Assembly (NCBI GenBank): GCA_040389305.1 | Contig: JAZKAD010000002.1 | Coordinates: 1-62,279, forward strand | Reading direction: 5' to 3' | Length of the DNA: 62,279 nucleotides | Source of the DNA: JAZKAD01 sp040389305 | GTDB lineage: Bacteria; Pseudomonadota; Alphaproteobacteria; Rickettsiales; Rickettsiaceae | Shown: positions 9,045-16,159 of the stretch, one piece after another | Numbering within the stretch: position 1 is the first letter of the stretch | How the letters are laid out: the number at the start of each line of letters is the position of its first letter | Notes under the pieces: model-generated | What the model saw: the letters and a program-made list of their open reading frames with translations, nothing else | Told to the model about the DNA's origin: nothing | The model's database searches: none | Made by a program: the position numbers and the translations under genes

Positions 9045-9118
9045 ATCCTTAGAGACTCAGAGCGAAGACTTATGATTCCCCGCGAGTCTTTTTACTTCAA
9101 GTACAAAAAATCGAAAAT
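9045..9118 (+). pseudogene. Relic: GNAT fragment joined to histidine-phosphatase 5' end
   Basis: Directly after the pdhA stop, AAATCCTTAGAGACTCAGAG matches the end of the GNAT relic at 10112-10131 (AAATCTTAAGAGACGTAGAG). It continues into ATGATTCCCCGCGAGTCTTT, which matches the phosphatase start ATGATTCCCCATAAAACATT at 10144. The predicted peptide MIPRESFYFKYKKSKI parallels MIPHKTFYFIRHGE and then stops at the TGA that overlaps the ATG of the methyltransferase gene. It is therefore a third, truncated copy of the junction found intact at 10120-10180. The AGACTC...GAGTCT pairing followed by five T may also act as a weak terminator for pdhA. Confidence 0.7.
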
Positions 9119-9994
9119 ATGACGCTTAGTAGTAAATTATCTAACCCTTTACAATGCCCTGTATGCAAGAACTCTTTAATGAGATCTTCGACATTGTATT
9201 ATTGTGAGCATAATCATCACTTCGATCAGTCAAGAAAAGGATATACGAATCTTTTACTTGCCAATCAGAAGCGTTCAAGCAGCCCGGGTGATTCAAAAGA
9301 AATGACACAAGCCCGTTTCGATTTTCTAAGTAAAGGCTATTACCAACCTATTGCTGAGGCAATAAACGATTGCCTAAAAGATCCTATAATGAATTCTTTG
9401 TCTCCCCCTTTAACTGTGGTTGATAGTGGATGTGGCGTTGGATATTATCTTGATTTTATTAGGCAAAATTACCCAGAGATACTCGATTTATGGGGGATCG
9501 ACATCTCAAAAGAGGCGATCAAGAAAGCGGCTAGCGCTTATTCAAATTCTGCTCATTGGTTTGTAAGTAGCATGAAAGCCCTGCCTTTCTCAAATGAATC
9601 AATAGACTGCGTATTATCTGTTTTTGCCCCCTTGCAAGCGCCAGAAATAAATAGAATTCTAAAAAAGAGCGGGTTCTTGTTAACGGTAACTCCGGCTGCT
9701 AATCATTTAATCGAATGTAGAAGACAATTATTCGATCAAATCAAAGAGATTGATAGCCACAAGATAGAAGATAAATTGGAGAAGGAATTTTCTTTGCTTA
9801 AATTTCTACCTATTTGCTATAAAATACATATAGAAAAATGCGATATAATTAACCTTTTAAAAATGACGCCCTATTACTGGAAATCCGATCCGCAGCAGCA
9901 AAAAATTTTGGAATCCTTGCCTGAAATGACGGTAACAGTTGATATGACCTTATGCTTATTTCAGAAAAAAGTAAGCCACGATCTAAGCAGCTAA
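9119..9994 (+). CDS. RlmA-like 23S rRNA (guanine-N1)-methyltransferase
   Basis: A 291-residue SAM-dependent methyltransferase. The N-terminus has a zinc finger (CPVCKNSLMR, then CEHNHHFDQSRKGYTNLL), which is the hallmark of the RlmA family. The PGDSKEMTQAR segment and FLSKGYYQP follow, and then the SAM loop VVDSGCGVGYYLDF and the catalytic-region motif SVFAPLQAPE. Family members methylate G745 or G748 in helix 35 of 23S rRNA. The family is best known from gammaproteobacteria and Gram-positives, so lateral acquisition is plausible. The gene sits between two relics of the same cassette, suggesting it was inserted or trapped during rearrangement. Confidence 0.8.
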   Translation: MTLSSKLSNPLQCPVCKNSLMRSSTLYYCEHNHHFDQSRKGYTNLLLANQKRSSSPGDSKEMTQARFDFLSKGYYQPIAEAINDCLKDPIMNSLSPPLTVVDSGCGVGYYLDFIRQNYPEILDLWGIDISKEAIKKAASAYSNSAHWFVSSMKALPFSNESIDCVLSVFAPLQAPEINRILKKSGFLLTVTPAANHLIECRRQLFDQIKEIDSHKIEDKLEKEFSLLKFLPICYKIHIEKCDIINLLKMTPYYWKSDPQQQKILESLPEMTVTVDMTLCLFQKKVSHDLSS

Positions 9995-10143
9995 GAGGTA
10001 ATAAAAATGCACTTAAAGGAAAGTACCGCAACCAAGGCGTAGGCGAATGAATGTTGCAAAGAGCTATAGAATAAGGTAAATCTAATAGAGTCTATATTGC
10101 GACTTACAACAAATCTTAAGAGACGTAGAGCGAGAAAAGAATC
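9995..10143 (+). pseudogene. Decayed GNAT acetyltransferase fragments
   Basis: Two pieces of the GNAT gene at 10819-11310 are fused here. Bases near 9999-10030 match its 3' end (around 11264-11290). From about 10021 the sequence continues as the middle of the gene (around 11101-11222) at high identity. The join falls in a short sequence shared by both sites (AAAAATACCG type). The GNAT frame is destroyed: TGG codons have become TGA (in GAATGAATG) and TAA (in GAATAAGG). At 10140 the relic runs directly into the ATG of the phosphatase gene, so that gene's upstream region is a broken acetyltransferase. Confidence 0.85.
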
Positions 10144-10743
10144 ATGATTCCCCATAAAACATTTTACTTTATACGCCATGGGGAAACCGATTGGAATAAA
10201 GATCGAATAATTATGGGGCATACTGATATTCCGCTTAATCAAAATGGTATTCTTCAAGCATATAGCGCGCAGAAATTTTTCAAGGATTTGACTTTTGATA
10301 GGATTTACGCAAGTCCTTTGAAGCGTGCATATCAAACTGTAGAGATCCTAAATGAACACCTCAAAAGCTCTCTGGTGACTGATGATGATCTAATGGAGAG
10401 GGGTTTTGGAAAGTATGAAGGTGGGCCTCATAATCCGTCATCACTTCTGCTTAAGAGTAGCGAGTTGCCAGAAGGCGCTGAGAGCATTGAAGAAGTTGAC
10501 GAGCGAGTATTAAGGGCTATGCAGAAGATCTTATCTGAATCTAAATCCACCCCACTTATCGTATCGCATGGGGGAGTTTTTGTAGCGCTAGCTAGGCATT
10601 GCGCTGCTAATCCGGACTTGAGGGCGGCTAATTGCCAGCTTTTTCTATTCAAGGCGCCAGATGATCCTCTGGGTAAGTGGACTATTTGCGATGTAAGAGA
10701 TGCGGATCTAGATAAAATATACCAAGATAAAAATATCCAATAA
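10144..10743 (+). CDS. Histidine phosphatase family protein (phosphoglycerate-mutase-like)
   Basis: A 199-residue protein of the branch-1 histidine phosphatase superfamily. The phosphohistidine motif FIRHGETDWN lies at residues 9-18, SPLKRAYQT near 58, ERGFGKYEG near 86, and the second catalytic His in IVSHGGVFVA around residue 142. The substrate is not readable: relatives include phosphoglycerate mutases, alpha-ribazole phosphatase and broad phosphatases. It is intact, but it lies between a decayed GNAT copy and a relic of its own 3' end, as part of a repeatedly duplicated phosphatase/GNAT cassette. Confidence 0.85.
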   Translation: MIPHKTFYFIRHGETDWNKDRIIMGHTDIPLNQNGILQAYSAQKFFKDLTFDRIYASPLKRAYQTVEILNEHLKSSLVTDDDLMERGFGKYEGGPHNPSSLLLKSSELPEGAESIEEVDERVLRAMQKILSESKSTPLIVSHGGVFVALARHCAANPDLRAANCQLFLFKAPDDPLGKWTICDVRDADLDKIYQDKNIQ

Positions 10744-10754
10744 GAGAAAAATCT

Positions 10755-10811
10755 ATGAAGCGTTCAAACCCAGAGAATGCATGGTACGTTTGTGATATAA
10801 GAAATAAGTAG
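10755..10811 (+). pseudogene. Relic of histidine-phosphatase 3' end
   Basis: A short reading frame after the phosphatase stop encodes MKRSNPENAWYVCDIRNK. Its tail WYVCDIRN parallels WTICDVRD near the C-terminus of the intact phosphatase, with matching DNA (TGGTACGTTTGTGATATAAG against TGGACTATTTGCGATGTAAG). It ends just before the GNAT gene. It fits the remains of a second phosphatase copy that once preceded GNAT. The alignment is short, so this is less certain than the GNAT relic. Confidence 0.55.
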
Positions 10812-10818
10812 TCGTCAT

Positions 10819-11310
10819 ATGCACGGAAATCTTACTCATCGTAAAGCTACTATTGTTGATCTTGAGCTCATTGTTAGTCTACTTTTAGAAGATGAGCTGG
10901 GGCAGACGAGAGAACGTATGTCGCAAGTATTAGACAATTGTTACGTAGATGCTTTTCATAAAATAAATATCGATTCAAATCAATATTTAATGATAGTTGA
11001 GGCCGACCTGAATATAGCAGCTATCTGTCATCTTACAATTATGCATTCACTGACTTTTATGGGGTCAACAAGAATGCAGATAGAGGCCGTTCGAGTGGGA
11101 GAAAAATACCGTAACCAAGGCATAGGTGAATGGATGATGCAAAGAGCTATAGAATGGGGTAAATCTAAGGGAGCGTCTATATTACAACTTACAACAAATC
11201 TTAAGAGGCATAGAGCGAGAAAATTTTATGAGAGAATTGGATTTGAAGCTACGCATGTAGGAATGAAAATGCACTTAAAGAAAAATACCGAACAAGAGGA
11301 AGGTCTATGA
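10819..11310 (+). CDS. GNAT family N-acetyltransferase
   Basis: A 163-residue acetyltransferase. The acetyl-CoA binding motif A is visible as VRVGEKYRNQGIGEWMMQ around residues 92-109, and the C-terminal motif is RARKFYERIGFEATHVGM. The substrate is unknown. It resembles small GNATs acting on amino groups of small molecules or peptides. Its stop overlaps the pdhB start as ATGA, so it is probably translated with pdhB. Fragments of this gene lie upstream at 9995-10143 and 9045-9075. Confidence 0.88.
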   Translation: MHGNLTHRKATIVDLELIVSLLLEDELGQTRERMSQVLDNCYVDAFHKINIDSNQYLMIVEADLNIAAICHLTIMHSLTFMGSTRMQIEAVRVGEKYRNQGIGEWMMQRAIEWGKSKGASILQLTTNLKRHRARKFYERIGFEATHVGMKMHLKKNTEQEEGL

Positions 11311-12287
11311 TCACAATGACAGTAAGGGAAGCACTAAGGGATGCGATGCGCGAGGAAATGAAGAAGGATGATAGCGTATTCATCATGGGTGAAGAAGTTG
11401 CGGAATATAACGGCGCCTATAAAGTAACGCAGGGCCTCTTTGATGAATTTGGACCAAAGCGCGTCATAGACACCCCTATCACAGAATATGGATTTGCAGG
11501 CCTTGGAGTTGGCGCGGCCTTTGGAGGTCTAAAACCCATCGTAGAATTTATGACATTTAATTTTGCGATGCAGGCGCTCGATCACATTGTTAATTCTGCT
11601 GCAAAAACTTGTTATATGTCAGGCGGGACCATTCAGTGTCCCATAGTATTTAGGGGGCCTAATGGCGCGGCTGCAAGGGTAGGAGCGCAGCATAGCCAGA
11701 ATTATGCTGCCATGTATGGTCATATCCCGGGACTAAAAGTTATAGCGCCATATTCAGCAGAGGATGCAAGAGGCTTACTTATCAGCGCTATCCGCGATCC
11801 TAATCCAGTTGTGTTCTTAGAGCATGAGCTTCTATACGGTCACAGTTTTGAGCTCCCTGAAACTGCAGAGCCTATAGAGATCGGAAAGGCTCGCATAGTA
11901 CAAAAAGGTACAGATGTAACGATTATAACATTTTCATTGCAAGTTAAATTAGCCATGGAAGCTGCAGAGATTTTAAAGGACAAAGGGATATATGCAGAGG
12001 TGATAGACCTAAGGACAATTAGGCCTTTAGATACCGAAACAATCTTGGAATCAGTACGTAAAACAAATAGAGTTGTGGTAGTGGATGAAGGGTGGTTTTT
12101 TGGAGGCGTTGGCGCAAGTATAGCGTCAATTATAATGCGCGATGCTTTTGATTATCTAGATGCTCCAGTCGAGATAATCAACGCCAAGGATGTGCCACTG
12201 CCTTACGCCGCTAATTTGGAAAAACTAGCTTTGCCGTCTGTGGAAGAAATTGTTGAAGCGGCAGAAAAAGTCATGTACCGTAGATAA
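11307..12287 (+). CDS. pdhB: Pyruvate dehydrogenase E1 component, beta subunit
   Basis: The 326-residue beta subunit completes the E1 heterotetramer with PdhA. Visible signatures are MTVREALRDAMREEM at the start, FIMGEEVAEYNGAYKVTQGL, DTPITEYGFAGLGVGAAFGGL with the active-site Glu, FRGPNGAAARVGAQHSQ, the central VFLEHELLYG, and the C-terminal transketolase domain with VIDLRTIRPLD and VVVDEGWFFGG. There is no N-terminal lipoyl extension, as in other Rickettsiales. The start ATG overlaps the GNAT stop. In related genomes pdhA and pdhB are normally neighbours, but here three genes separate them. Confidence 0.95.
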   Translation: MITMTVREALRDAMREEMKKDDSVFIMGEEVAEYNGAYKVTQGLFDEFGPKRVIDTPITEYGFAGLGVGAAFGGLKPIVEFMTFNFAMQALDHIVNSAAKTCYMSGGTIQCPIVFRGPNGAAARVGAQHSQNYAAMYGHIPGLKVIAPYSAEDARGLLISAIRDPNPVVFLEHELLYGHSFELPETAEPIEIGKARIVQKGTDVTIITFSLQVKLAMEAAEILKDKGIYAEVIDLRTIRPLDTETILESVRKTNRVVVVDEGWFFGGVGASIASIIMRDAFDYLDAPVEIINAKDVPLPYAANLEKLALPSVEEIVEAAEKVMYRR

Positions 12288-12318
12288 AGTATTTTAATGC
12301 TTATACATAGTAAGTTTT

Positions 12319-13011
12319 ATGAACCAAAATGACTCTCTTTATATATTACAAGAAAGACTTGGGTATTTTTTTAAAAATGAAAATTTGCTCATGGAAGCTT
12401 TGTGTCATCCATCGCTTAAACAGCATAATAATAAATCATCCAAAGATTATGAGCGTTTAGAGTTTTTGGGAGATACAATACTAAGCTTTATATTGACTGA
12501 GGATATTTTTAGGCGCTTCCAATCTCATGACGAAGGATCACTTGCCCCAGTCAGATCATACCTTGTATGCAAAGATACCATATGTATTGCTGCAAAACCT
12601 TTGTCACTGGGCTCTTGCCTTCTTATGACCAAAGGAGAGGAATTGTCGGGAGGGCGAGATAATCCGAATAACGCAGAAAATGCTATGGAAGCGATTATCG
12701 CCGCGATTTATTTGGATGGAGGAATTGAAGAAGCGAGAAAAGTGATCTTATACTTATGGCGTAATATTTTGTCGCAAGAATTAATGACTATGACTACTGA
12801 TTATAAATCCGCTCTCCAAGAATGGTCTCAAGGTAAATCTATGGAAATACCTAAATACGAAGTAATTTCTAAGACCGGGGGCGCTCATTCTCCGCTATTT
12901 CAGGTGAAAGTCAGTATAGGCAATCTCCAGCCTGAATATGGGGAGGGTAGGTCTATAAAGACGGCCGAAAAAATGGCCGCGGAAAGGATGTTAAGAAGGG
13001 AAAAAAGATAG
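12319..13011 (+). CDS. rnc: Ribonuclease III
   Basis: RNase III cleaves double-stranded RNA in rRNA precursors and structured mRNAs. The 230 residues show the catalytic signature ERLEFLGDTILSFILTE, the second acidic cluster AMEAIIAAIYLDGG, and a C-terminal double-stranded RNA-binding domain (TDYKSALQEWSQ ... TAEKMAAERML). Length is normal. It starts 31 bp after pdhB and is convergent with gapR, with 11 bp between them and no clear terminator hairpin. Confidence 0.95.
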   Translation: MNQNDSLYILQERLGYFFKNENLLMEALCHPSLKQHNNKSSKDYERLEFLGDTILSFILTEDIFRRFQSHDEGSLAPVRSYLVCKDTICIAAKPLSLGSCLLMTKGEELSGGRDNPNNAENAMEAIIAAIYLDGGIEEARKVILYLWRNILSQELMTMTTDYKSALQEWSQGKSMEIPKYEVISKTGGAHSPLFQVKVSIGNLQPEYGEGRSIKTAEKMAAERMLRREKR

Positions 13012-13022
13012 GCCCTCCTCTT

Positions 13023-13250
13023 TTATACCCCAAGCACGCTACGATAGAGGTCAAGCAAAGCTTCTTGCTGAGCCAGGTCATCTTTGCTAGTTTTTCTAAT
13101 TTTTAGGATTTGCTTGATCGTTTTGACGTCAAATCCGTTATTTCTTGCGTCTGCAGTAACTTCTTTAATGTCTTCGCTAATCGCAGACTTGTCTTCTTCA
13201 AGCCTTTCTAGTTTTGTTATATATCCTTCTAGCTGATCTCTTGTTATCAT
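13023..13250 (-). CDS. gapR: GapR-type nucleoid-associated protein (DUF2312)
   Basis: A 75-residue coiled-coil protein of the alphaproteobacterial GapR/DUF2312 family, which binds overtwisted AT-rich DNA ahead of replication forks and highly transcribed genes. The family core is visible: LEGYITKLERLEEDKSAISEDIKEV followed by ARNNGFDVKTIKQILKIRK and a C-terminal helix. A GGTGAG ribosome-binding site precedes the ATG. Its promoter region is shared with the divergent split membrane gene and contains the perfect palindrome at 13371-13397. Confidence 0.85.
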   Translation of the reverse strand: MITRDQLEGYITKLERLEEDKSAISEDIKEVTADARNNGFDVKTIKQILKIRKTSKDDLAQQEALLDLYRSVLGV

Positions 13251-13370
13251 ATTCTCACCAATTGACTAAAGTAAATGTAGGGTTATTTGGCCCTATAGGA
13301 CTATTTGGCCATATTTTTTCAGAAGTATATTATAAGTTTCTCATAAATTCTACATAATAGCAGAAAATGT

Positions 13371-13397
13371 ATTGTATGAACTTAAAGTTCATACAAT
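13371..13397. repeat. Perfect 27-bp palindrome (13-bp arms, one central base)
   Basis: Arm ATTGTATGAACTT, centre A at 13384, arm AAGTTCATACAAT. The two arms are exact reverse complements. It lies in the divergent region between gapR and the split membrane gene, 43 bp before the latter's ATG. It is AT-rich with no T-run, so it does not look like a terminator. A dimeric-repressor operator is the simplest reading. Confidence 0.85.
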
Positions 13398-13409
13398 ATA
13401 ACTCTATCC

Positions 13410-13420
13410 AACTTAAAGTT
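13410..13420. promoter_or_regulatory. Second copy of palindrome core AACTTAAAGTT
   Basis: The 11-base core AACTTAAAGTT of the palindrome at 13379-13389 recurs here exactly, 31 bp downstream. That is about three helical turns, so two protein dimers would sit on the same DNA face. It lies 20 bp before the start of the split membrane gene. Confidence 0.6.
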
Positions 13421-13439
13421 ATTAAATACAAGAACTTAT

Positions 13440-13670
13440 ATGAGAGAAGTATACAACCAATTAAATCTTCCTTTTTTAGGATTAGTCATCATCTTATTAA
13501 TTTGTGGTGCATATATTATCAGCTCTATGATGAACTTCAAGGATAAGTTATACAAGCAAAATATACAGTTGATAAAATCATATCTAGATAAGAAACTAAT
13601 TTCTAAGTTGCTAGAAATCTTAGCAAATCCTAAGAATGATACAGATATACTTAAAAAAACTTATGGATAA
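13440..13670 (+). CDS. Membrane-anchored protein, 5' part (split at A7 tract)
   Basis: A 76-residue reading frame with one strong transmembrane segment (FLGLVIILLICGAYIISSMM, residues 14-33), followed by a charged helical region. It runs to a tract of seven A at 13653-13659 and ends three codons later. The next reading frame (13636-14067) overlaps in the +1 frame and continues the same kind of helix from the same tract. I read the two as one membrane-anchored protein interrupted by a one-base difference. The alternatives are true mutation, slippage-corrected expression, or a sequencing error in the homopolymer. The family is not recognised. Confidence 0.55.
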   Translation: MREVYNQLNLPFLGLVIILLICGAYIISSMMNFKDKLYKQNIQLIKSYLDKKLISKLLEILANPKNDTDILKKTYG

Positions 13671-14067
13671 TGTAAAGGAATATTTTCAAATGGACGATGC
13701 TTTAATTTGCGCTTTTCCAGATGATAGAAACTTGGAGCCAACTCCTGGAGCGTACTCTAGGAGCAAAATTATGGAATATATTGCAAATAATCAAGAATCC
13801 ATCCAACAGACCCTGAAGTTAGAAAAGATCGCTATCAAAGCTTTTAATAATGGGAAATTCAAATCTATTTTATATATTATGCAGTTATCTTCGGACTTAA
13901 ATACGTTGATTTTATTCGTACAATACAGTGATAAGATTACCTTGGATAGTCAGGAGGTGGAAATATTGCAGGGTTCGATAAATAATATCCTGATCAGCGC
14001 ATTTAAACTAAAAAAGTGCATGCAAAATCAAAGCACATCAAATAATAAAGATATTTTTTTGTTGTAA
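13636..14067 (+). CDS. Membrane-anchored protein, 3' part (split at A7 tract)
   Basis: A 143-residue frame whose real coding portion probably begins after the A7 tract (LKKLMDNVKEYFQMDDALI...). It is a soluble domain with alternating strands and helices (GKFKSILYIMQLSSDLNTLILFVQYSD), loosely resembling a GAF/PAS-like sensory fold, but I cannot assign it. Joined to the preceding frame it gives a protein of about 208 residues with one N-terminal membrane anchor and a cytoplasmic domain. It ends 9 bp before the convergent flhA stop. No independent ribosome-binding site is evident. Confidence 0.55.
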   Translation: MIQIYLKKLMDNVKEYFQMDDALICAFPDDRNLEPTPGAYSRSKIMEYIANNQESIQQTLKLEKIAIKAFNNGKFKSILYIMQLSSDLNTLILFVQYSDKITLDSQEVEILQGSINNILISAFKLKKCMQNQSTSNNKDIFLL

Positions 14068-14076
14068 GTAAGGAAG

Positions 14077-16152
14077 TTAAATCATTCCAAGGGTTTTAAT
14101 TTTTGCCTTAAAATGTATCTCGTTTTGAGACATAACTGGAGTCGAAGAGCGGAAGCGTTCTACAATAGACCTGACGTAGGGCCTAATATTTGCACTAGTA
14201 AGTAGCACTGGAGCATAGCCCTTAGCGGCCTGTTCATCATAAACATTTTTCACGCGCGCGACAAATTCTTGAAGCTTCGATGGCTGCATCGAGAGTTGTT
14301 TATCCTCTCCCTCTCCTGTTATAGACTGATTAAATAAACCCTCCCATTCATTTGAAATAGCAACTACAGGAATAAAACCCTCTCTATTCACATTCCCATA
14401 ACAAATCTGCCTAGATAATCGCATCCTTACAAATTCAGTAATACCTCGGACACTTTTGAGAGAACGCGAAGCATCGGCAGAAGCTTCAAGAATCGTAGGC
14501 AAATCTCTGATAGACACTGATTCCGCAAGAAGATTTTGCAAGACTTTCTGAAGGACGCTAATACTTACGATATCAGGCACGATATCTTTGACCATTTTTT
14601 TGTGATCATCGCTAAGTTCATCAAGTAACTTTTGCGTCTCGCTATAGGACAAAAGTTCTGTAATATTTTCTTTGACTATTTCTGTAAGATGAGTGGTTAT
14701 AACCGTGGAGGGATCTACAACGGTATAATTATTAAATAGAGCCTCTTCTCTAAAGCTCTCATTAACCCATTTTGCAGGCAGTCCAAATGTAGGCTCCTTA
14801 GTATCGAGACCAGGAATACCTATCGATTCCCCCTTGGGATCCATAATCATTACTTTCTCTAAAAATACTTCCCCCCTCCCGCATTCGAGTTCTTTGATTT
14901 TAACAATATATGCATTACTCGTAAGCTGCATATTATCTTGAATCCTTACAGAGGGCATAACAAACCCAAGGTCACGTATGATTTGCTTTCTAAGGGCCTT
15001 GATTTGCTCTGTAAGCCTATGGCCTTTCACTTGGTTCACAAGGGGTATTAAACCGTAGCCTAGTTCAAGAGTGACGTACTCAAGATGCATGGCCTCTGAG
15101 GGGTTAGAATCTTTGGCATTAGCATCTTGTTTGATAGCGGATTGATTTGCGGCGGCAGATTTCTCTTCTTTGAGCTTTTTTGCGCTCGTGCTATGCAAAG
15201 TATACCCAGTTATTCCGGACATAAGGGAAAGCATAAAAAACGGCCCAAAAGGCAGGCCGGGTAATAATGCCATGAGGCCTGTCACAACGGAGGATACTAT
15301 AAGAGCTTGAGGATATTTACTAAGCTGCCCAAAAAGTGCTTTGTCCGCAGAGCCTACGGCTCCAGCTCTGGTCACCAATAAACCAGCGGCAAGAGAAATA
15401 ACAAGAGCTGGAATTTGAGAGACCAAGCCGTCTCCGATACTAAGTATCGTATAGGTTTGAACAGCATCATCAAAACTCAACCCGCGTTGCATCATTCCAA
15501 TGATAATGCCACCAATTAAATTGATAAAAGTAATGATAATCCCTGCAATAGCATCGCCTCGTACGAATTTATTAGCACCGTCCATGGAGCCATAAAAAGT
15601 ACTTTCGTCTTCTAAGTTTTTGCGCCTAACTTTTGCCACTTCCTCAGTGATAGTTCCAGCAGATACGTCAGCATCAATTGCCATTTGTTTTCCTGGCATA
15701 GCATCCAAGCTAAACCGCGCAGCAACTTCAGCAATACGACCAGAACCTTTGGTGATCACGATGAAGTTAATTAAGGTAAGAATTAAAAATACAATAAGCC
15801 CAATGACAACATTCCCCTGCATCACAAAGAAGCCAAAAGCCTCAATCACGTGACCTGCGGCATCCGTGCCAGTATGACCATTTGCAAGAATAAGTCTTGT
15901 TGAGGCAATATTGAGCGATAGACGGAGCATAGTAGTGACAAGGAGGATCGTCGGAAATACACTAAGGTCTAAAGGGGTGGTGATGAACAAAGTAGTCATT
16001 AGTATCAGGATAGATACGGCAATAGAAAAAGCGAGCAATACATCAAGCAGTCCGGTGGGTACCGGAAATAGCAATACCATCAGAATGCCGATAATGCCTG
16101 CGGCTAGAGCAAGGTCGCTATATTTTGTAAATTTCTCGAGGATTTGTAACAT
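14077..16152 (-). CDS. flhA: Flagellar type III export gate protein FlhA
   Basis: FlhA is the nonameric membrane ring of the flagellar export gate. It couples proton flow to export and docks chaperone-substrate complexes. The 691 residues are full length: seven or eight membrane segments in the first ~320, the FHIPEP-family loop (FSLDAMPGKQMAIDADVSAG, then RRKNLEDESTFYGSMDG), a linker around 320-360, and the four-subdomain cytoplasmic part (TLELGYGLIPLV onward). It starts 7 bp after a ParA-type ATPase gene in the same direction. No other flagellar gene is in the window. Most Rickettsia lack flagellar genes, whereas several Midichloriaceae keep them. Confidence 0.95.
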   Translation of the reverse strand: MLQILEKFTKYSDLALAAGIIGILMVLLFPVPTGLLDVLLAFSIAVSILILMTTLFITTPLDLSVFPTILLVTTMLRLSLNIASTRLILANGHTGTDAAGHVIEAFGFFVMQGNVVIGLIVFLILTLINFIVITKGSGRIAEVAARFSLDAMPGKQMAIDADVSAGTITEEVAKVRRKNLEDESTFYGSMDGANKFVRGDAIAGIIITFINLIGGIIIGMMQRGLSFDDAVQTYTILSIGDGLVSQIPALVISLAAGLLVTRAGAVGSADKALFGQLSKYPQALIVSSVVTGLMALLPGLPFGPFFMLSLMSGITGYTLHSTSAKKLKEEKSAAANQSAIKQDANAKDSNPSEAMHLEYVTLELGYGLIPLVNQVKGHRLTEQIKALRKQIIRDLGFVMPSVRIQDNMQLTSNAYIVKIKELECGRGEVFLEKVMIMDPKGESIGIPGLDTKEPTFGLPAKWVNESFREEALFNNYTVVDPSTVITTHLTEIVKENITELLSYSETQKLLDELSDDHKKMVKDIVPDIVSISVLQKVLQNLLAESVSIRDLPTILEASADASRSLKSVRGITEFVRMRLSRQICYGNVNREGFIPVVAISNEWEGLFNQSITGEGEDKQLSMQPSKLQEFVARVKNVYDEQAAKGYAPVLLTSANIRPYVRSIVERFRSSTPVMSQNEIHFKAKIKTLGMI

Positions 16153-16159
16153 ATTTTGA

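Noticed and set aside
13261..13270. Decamer ATTGACTAAA shared upstream of gapR and of yefM (38748-38757)
   Set aside because: Two occurrences of a 10-mer at different distances from the start codons are compatible with chance; no symmetry or further conservation.
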